Assembly: GCA_937919205.1 (NCBI GenBank)
Contig: CALFOZ010000091.1
Coordinates: 1-43,125, forward strand
Origin: an uncultured Planctomycetia bacterium
Lineage (GTDB): Bacteria > Planctomycetota > Phycisphaerae > Phycisphaerales > SM1A02
DNA: 43,125 bases
Direction: 5' to 3'
Shown: positions 40,615-43,125 of the stretch, in pieces
Layout of the letters: each line of letters starts with the position of its first letter
Position numbering within the stretch: position 1 is the first letter of the stretch
Notes under the pieces: model-generated
The model's input: the letters and a program-made list of their open reading frames with translations, nothing else
Told to the model about the DNA's origin: nothing
Databases searched by the model: none
Position numbers and translations under genes: made by a program

Positions 40615-41919
40615 ATGACATTGATACTGATTTTCATCTGCGCCTTGGCGCAATCTTCCGCGCCAACCAAGGACAAGGTTGAAGCCGTCGCGCCCGCCAC
40701 CCAAAGCGCCAACAGCGATACGACACGCGCCCAGAAAGATCCCGTGGATTGGCGCAAGGCGGAGGGTGTGTTGTCGCATCAAATGCAACTCACTCTTTCC
40801 GAGCGATTTGTGAAAGCTGGCGAGGCTTATTTTAATTCAGACGCCACGCAAATTGTTTTTCAAGCCATTGAACATGACGCGCAGGGCAATCCAGAGAGCG
40901 AGTATTACAGCATGTATGTGGCGCAATTGCGCGACGAGGGCAAGGGACAATCGTTCGGGCCAGATCTGCGGCGCTATCGCTTGAAGCACATTCGTCGGGT
41001 GAGTCCAATTGGTAGCGCCAACACGTGCGGCTGGTTTCATCCCACCAATCCCAATACGTTGATATTCGCCAGCACCATCAGCGCGCCCATCAAGCAAGAG
41101 ACGCCGGGCTATCAGCGAGGCACCAGAAATTATCGCTGGAGTTTTCCGCCCGAGATGCGCGTGGTGGAATTGGATTTGGGCGCGAAGGAAATCACCACGG
41201 AAAGTTTGAAGACGATTGTGGGCGACGGCAAGGCGTACACCGCCGAATGCTCCACAAGTCCCGATGGTCGCACGTTGCTGTATACAAGTCTTGAAAGTGG
41301 CGATGGCGATTTGTACGCCATGGATATGGCCAGCAAAAAAATAACGCGACTGACCGCGCTGACTGGCTACGACGGTGGCGGATTTTTTAGCCCAGACGGC
41401 AAGAAGATTGTGTGGCGGGCCGACAGAAATGCCGATAATGTATTGCAAATTTTCGTCGCGGACGTGGTGTTTGATTCCACGGGCGCGGTGGTTGGCATTG
41501 GCGAACCCATCGCCGTGACAAATGATGGAGCTGTGAATTGGGCGCCGTATTTTTCGCCCAATGGCAAGGTGATTGTCTACGCATCAAGCCGTGTGGGTCA
41601 CGACAATTATGAACTTCTGGCCGTGCCTGTTCCCGCGGATCGCGCGGCGCCACTCGGGCAACCAAGGCGCGTGACGCATGCGGGGGGCGCGGATCTTTTG
41701 CCTGCGATCAGTCCGGATGGAAAATTATTGATGTGGACAAGCCAGCGTGGACCTGGACGCTCCAGCCAACTTTGGTTGGCGAACATGTCGCAGAATGATT
41801 TGCTGATGGGCGAACTTGTCGCGCCCGTGACAGACACATCCTCCACACCAGTCACAACCACTCCGTCAGTAACCACTTCAAACAATTCCACAAACGCTCC
41901 AGCCGAGAAACCCAAATGA
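40615..41919 (+). CDS. TolB-like PD40 beta-propeller exported protein
   Basis: A 434-aa protein with a signal peptide (MTLILIFICALAQSSA), a polar Ala/Thr/Lys-rich segment and a beta-propeller of PD40/WD40-like repeats, visible as TSPDGRTLLYTSLESGDGDLYAMD, FSPDGKKIVWRADRNADN, FSPNGKVIVYASSRVGHDNYEL and ISPDGKLLMWTSQRGPGRSSQLWLAN. The C-terminus is a Thr/Ser/Pro-rich tail. In the Tol-Pal system TolB lies in the periplasm and binds Pal; this gene has no pal, tolQ or tolR beside it, so it may be a paralogue with another role. Its stop overlaps the nadB start by 4 nt (ATGA at 41916-41919). Confidence 0.82.
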   Translation: MTLILIFICALAQSSAPTKDKVEAVAPATQSANSDTTRAQKDPVDWRKAEGVLSHQMQLTLSERFVKAGEAYFNSDATQIVFQAIEHDAQGNPESEYYSMYVAQLRDEGKGQSFGPDLRRYRLKHIRRVSPIGSANTCGWFHPTNPNTLIFASTISAPIKQETPGYQRGTRNYRWSFPPEMRVVELDLGAKEITTESLKTIVGDGKAYTAECSTSPDGRTLLYTSLESGDGDLYAMDMASKKITRLTALTGYDGGGFFSPDGKKIVWRADRNADNVLQIFVADVVFDSTGAVVGIGEPIAVTNDGAVNWAPYFSPNGKVIVYASSRVGHDNYELLAVPVPADRAAPLGQPRRVTHAGGADLLPAISPDGKLLMWTSQRGPGRSSQLWLANMSQNDLLMGELVAPVTDTSSTPVTTTPSVTTSNNSTNAPAEKPK

Positions 41920-43125
41920 ATTCGTATCATGAACGAGAAATGTTGATTCCATTTCGCTCGGCGTTACTGCCGCAAATTTTTACCGATGTTGTGATCGTGG
42001 GCACTGGCGTGGCTGGATTGCGCGCCGCCATCGAAGCTTCGCAACGCCACGATGTGATTGTGTTGGCCAAGGAGTCGATTGATCTTTCAAACACCTCGTG
42101 GGCACAAGGCGGAATTGCCGCCGTGATGAATGCAAAAGATAGCGTAAACGCCCATATTCATGACACTTTGGAGGCCGGGGTCGACTTGTGCGAACCGAAC
42201 GCTGTGAGCGCATTGGTGCAAGAGGGACCCGATGAAATCAAGCAACTGCTTGCATGGGGAATGCGCGTGGACCGTGATCAAAATGGCGAGCCCGCGCTGG
42301 GCCTTGAAGGCGGACACCATTGCCACAGAATTATTCATAGCGATGGTGACGCAACGGGTGTTGAACTGGCGCGATGTCTTGTGGAGAAAGTTCGTCTGCA
42401 ACGACGTGTGCGCGTGTTTGATCGCTGTTTCGCAATTGACATTTTGGTGGATCAACGCAAGGGCGCGCGCCGCGCGGCGGGTGTGTTGACATGGCATCCC
42501 AAGCATGGCTTGCAAATTATTTGGGCTAAGGCCACGGTGTTGGCCAGTGGTGGTTGCGGACAAATTTTCCGTGAAACCAGCAATCCAAAAGTTGCCACGG
42601 GTGATGGCGTATCCATGGCGTGGCGTGCGGGCGCCAACCTGACTGATTTGGAGTTCATGCAATTTCATCCCACCACGCTGTATGTTGCGGGCGCGCCGCG
42701 ACACTTGATCAGCGAAGCTGTGCGCGGCGAGGGAGCGAAACTGGTGGATCGCGAAGGCGAGTCGATCATGCGTCATTTGCATGAGCTTGCTGATCTTGCG
42801 CCGCGTGACGTGGTCAGCCGCGCCATCGTGCGGCATTTGGCCAAGAGCGGTCAATCGCACGTGTGGTTGGACGCGCGGGCAATGGGTTCTGCAGGGTTTT
42901 CCAAGCGTTTTCCAGGGCTTTCGCGCATGTTGCAGGGATTTGGCCTGGACGCGGGTCGAAATTTAATTCCGGTTCATCCAGCCGCGCATTATTCGATTGG
43001 CGGCGTGCACACCGATTTGTTTGGACGATCAAATGTCACCGGGTTGTACGCGTGTGGTGAATGCGCGGCCACGGGCGTTCATGGCGCCAATCGATTGGCC
43101 AGCAATAGTTTGTTGGAGGGCTTGG
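41916..43125 (+). CDS. nadB: L-aspartate oxidase (3' end outside the window)
   Basis: The first 403 residues of a protein normally of about 530. It oxidises L-aspartate to iminoaspartate in NAD biosynthesis. Motifs: the FAD dinucleotide-binding VVIVGTGVAGLRAAIEA (from about residue 26), SNTSWAQGGIAAV, the substrate-loop GGHHCHRIIHSDGDATG, and the active-site FMQFHPTTLY and VHPAAHYSIGGVHTD stretches, then GLYACGECAATGVHGANRLASNSLLEG. Related fumarate/succinate dehydrogenase flavoproteins were considered; the WAQGG and HPAAHYS forms favour NadB. Translational coupling to the TolB-like gene (ATGA) is unusual. The open frame runs off the end of the window. Confidence 0.92.
   Translation, partial: MNSYHEREMLIPFRSALLPQIFTDVVIVGTGVAGLRAAIEASQRHDVIVLAKESIDLSNTSWAQGGIAAVMNAKDSVNAHIHDTLEAGVDLCEPNAVSALVQEGPDEIKQLLAWGMRVDRDQNGEPALGLEGGHHCHRIIHSDGDATGVELARCLVEKVRLQRRVRVFDRCFAIDILVDQRKGARRAAGVLTWHPKHGLQIIWAKATVLASGGCGQIFRETSNPKVATGDGVSMAWRAGANLTDLEFMQFHPTTLYVAGAPRHLISEAVRGEGAKLVDREGESIMRHLHELADLAPRDVVSRAIVRHLAKSGQSHVWLDARAMGSAGFSKRFPGLSRMLQGFGLDAGRNLIPVHPAAHYSIGGVHTDLFGRSNVTGLYACGECAATGVHGANRLASNSLLEGL

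Noticed and set aside
40615-41919. Assignment as true TolB of a Tol-Pal operon
   Set aside because: The propeller repeats fit, but tolA, pal, tolQ and tolR are absent next to it, and the gene is coupled to nadB instead.

Overview
This 43 kb window looks like a stretch of chromosome from a Gram-negative bacterium of the Planctomycetota, most likely the Phycisphaerae side. The taxon is an inference from gene content: KdsA (Kdo for LPS), a squalene-hopene cyclase, McsA/McsB protein-arginine kinase genes, paralogous ExbD genes linked to a vWA protein, class II DAHP synthase, a two-subunit-type acyl-CoA mutase, and a fusion of TPR with two RNA polymerase alpha-CTD-like domains. Base composition and codon use look even throughout. 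I see no insertion sequence, prophage, integrase or CRISPR array, so this reads as core genome with lineage-specific genes rather than an island.

Layout. 1-8.7 kb: an end fragment, an N-carbamoylsarcosine amidase-like hydrolase, an SPFH membrane protein, an ABC-F ATPase, a tandem thioredoxin-fold protein, a DMT permease, and the large subunit of a B12-dependent acyl-CoA mutase with a small membrane protein. 8.7-11.4 kb: an MHS-type transporter and HisRS. 11.4-17.2 kb, minus strand: a tightly packed six-gene operon DoxX, TonB-like-TM/vWA, ExbB, ExbD, ExbD, TPR protein. 17.3-22.3 kb: tRNA-Leu(UAG), class II DAHP synthase, then two ketoacyl synthases (the first without its catalytic residues) and a membrane-anchored protein. 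22.3-22.8 kb: the only long gap, with purine-rich repeats and a strong intrinsic terminator. 22.8-29 kb: NuoG-like protein, MATE exporter, TPR/alpha-CTD protein, SpoIID/LytB protein, riboflavin synthase. 29-33.1 kb: SpoIIE-type phosphatase, pterin dehydratase, McsB, McsA, KdsA. 33.2-43.1 kb: DUF1444-like protein, PabA/TrpG amidotransferase, two uncharacterised proteins (one a long beta-repeat protein), Gfo/Idh/MocA oxidoreductase, squalene-hopene cyclase, RluA-type pseudouridine synthase, TolB-like protein and the 5' part of nadB.

How the genes fit together. Many are housekeeping genes in short transcription units: aromatic biosynthesis, His-tRNA charging, riboflavin, NAD, Kdo, hopanoid and respiration. 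The most unusual units are: (i) the ExbB/ExbD operon, where a vWA domain hangs on a TonB-like transmembrane helix, suggesting a proton-motive-force-driven periplasmic device; (ii) the active/inactive ketoacyl synthase pair, arranged like a KS/chain-length-factor heterodimer; (iii) the TPR/alpha-CTD fusion, a candidate lineage-specific transcription factor. A -10-like hexamer lies 12-16 nt upstream of several start codons, suggesting frequent leaderless transcripts, while a few genes have clear Shine-Dalgarno sequences.
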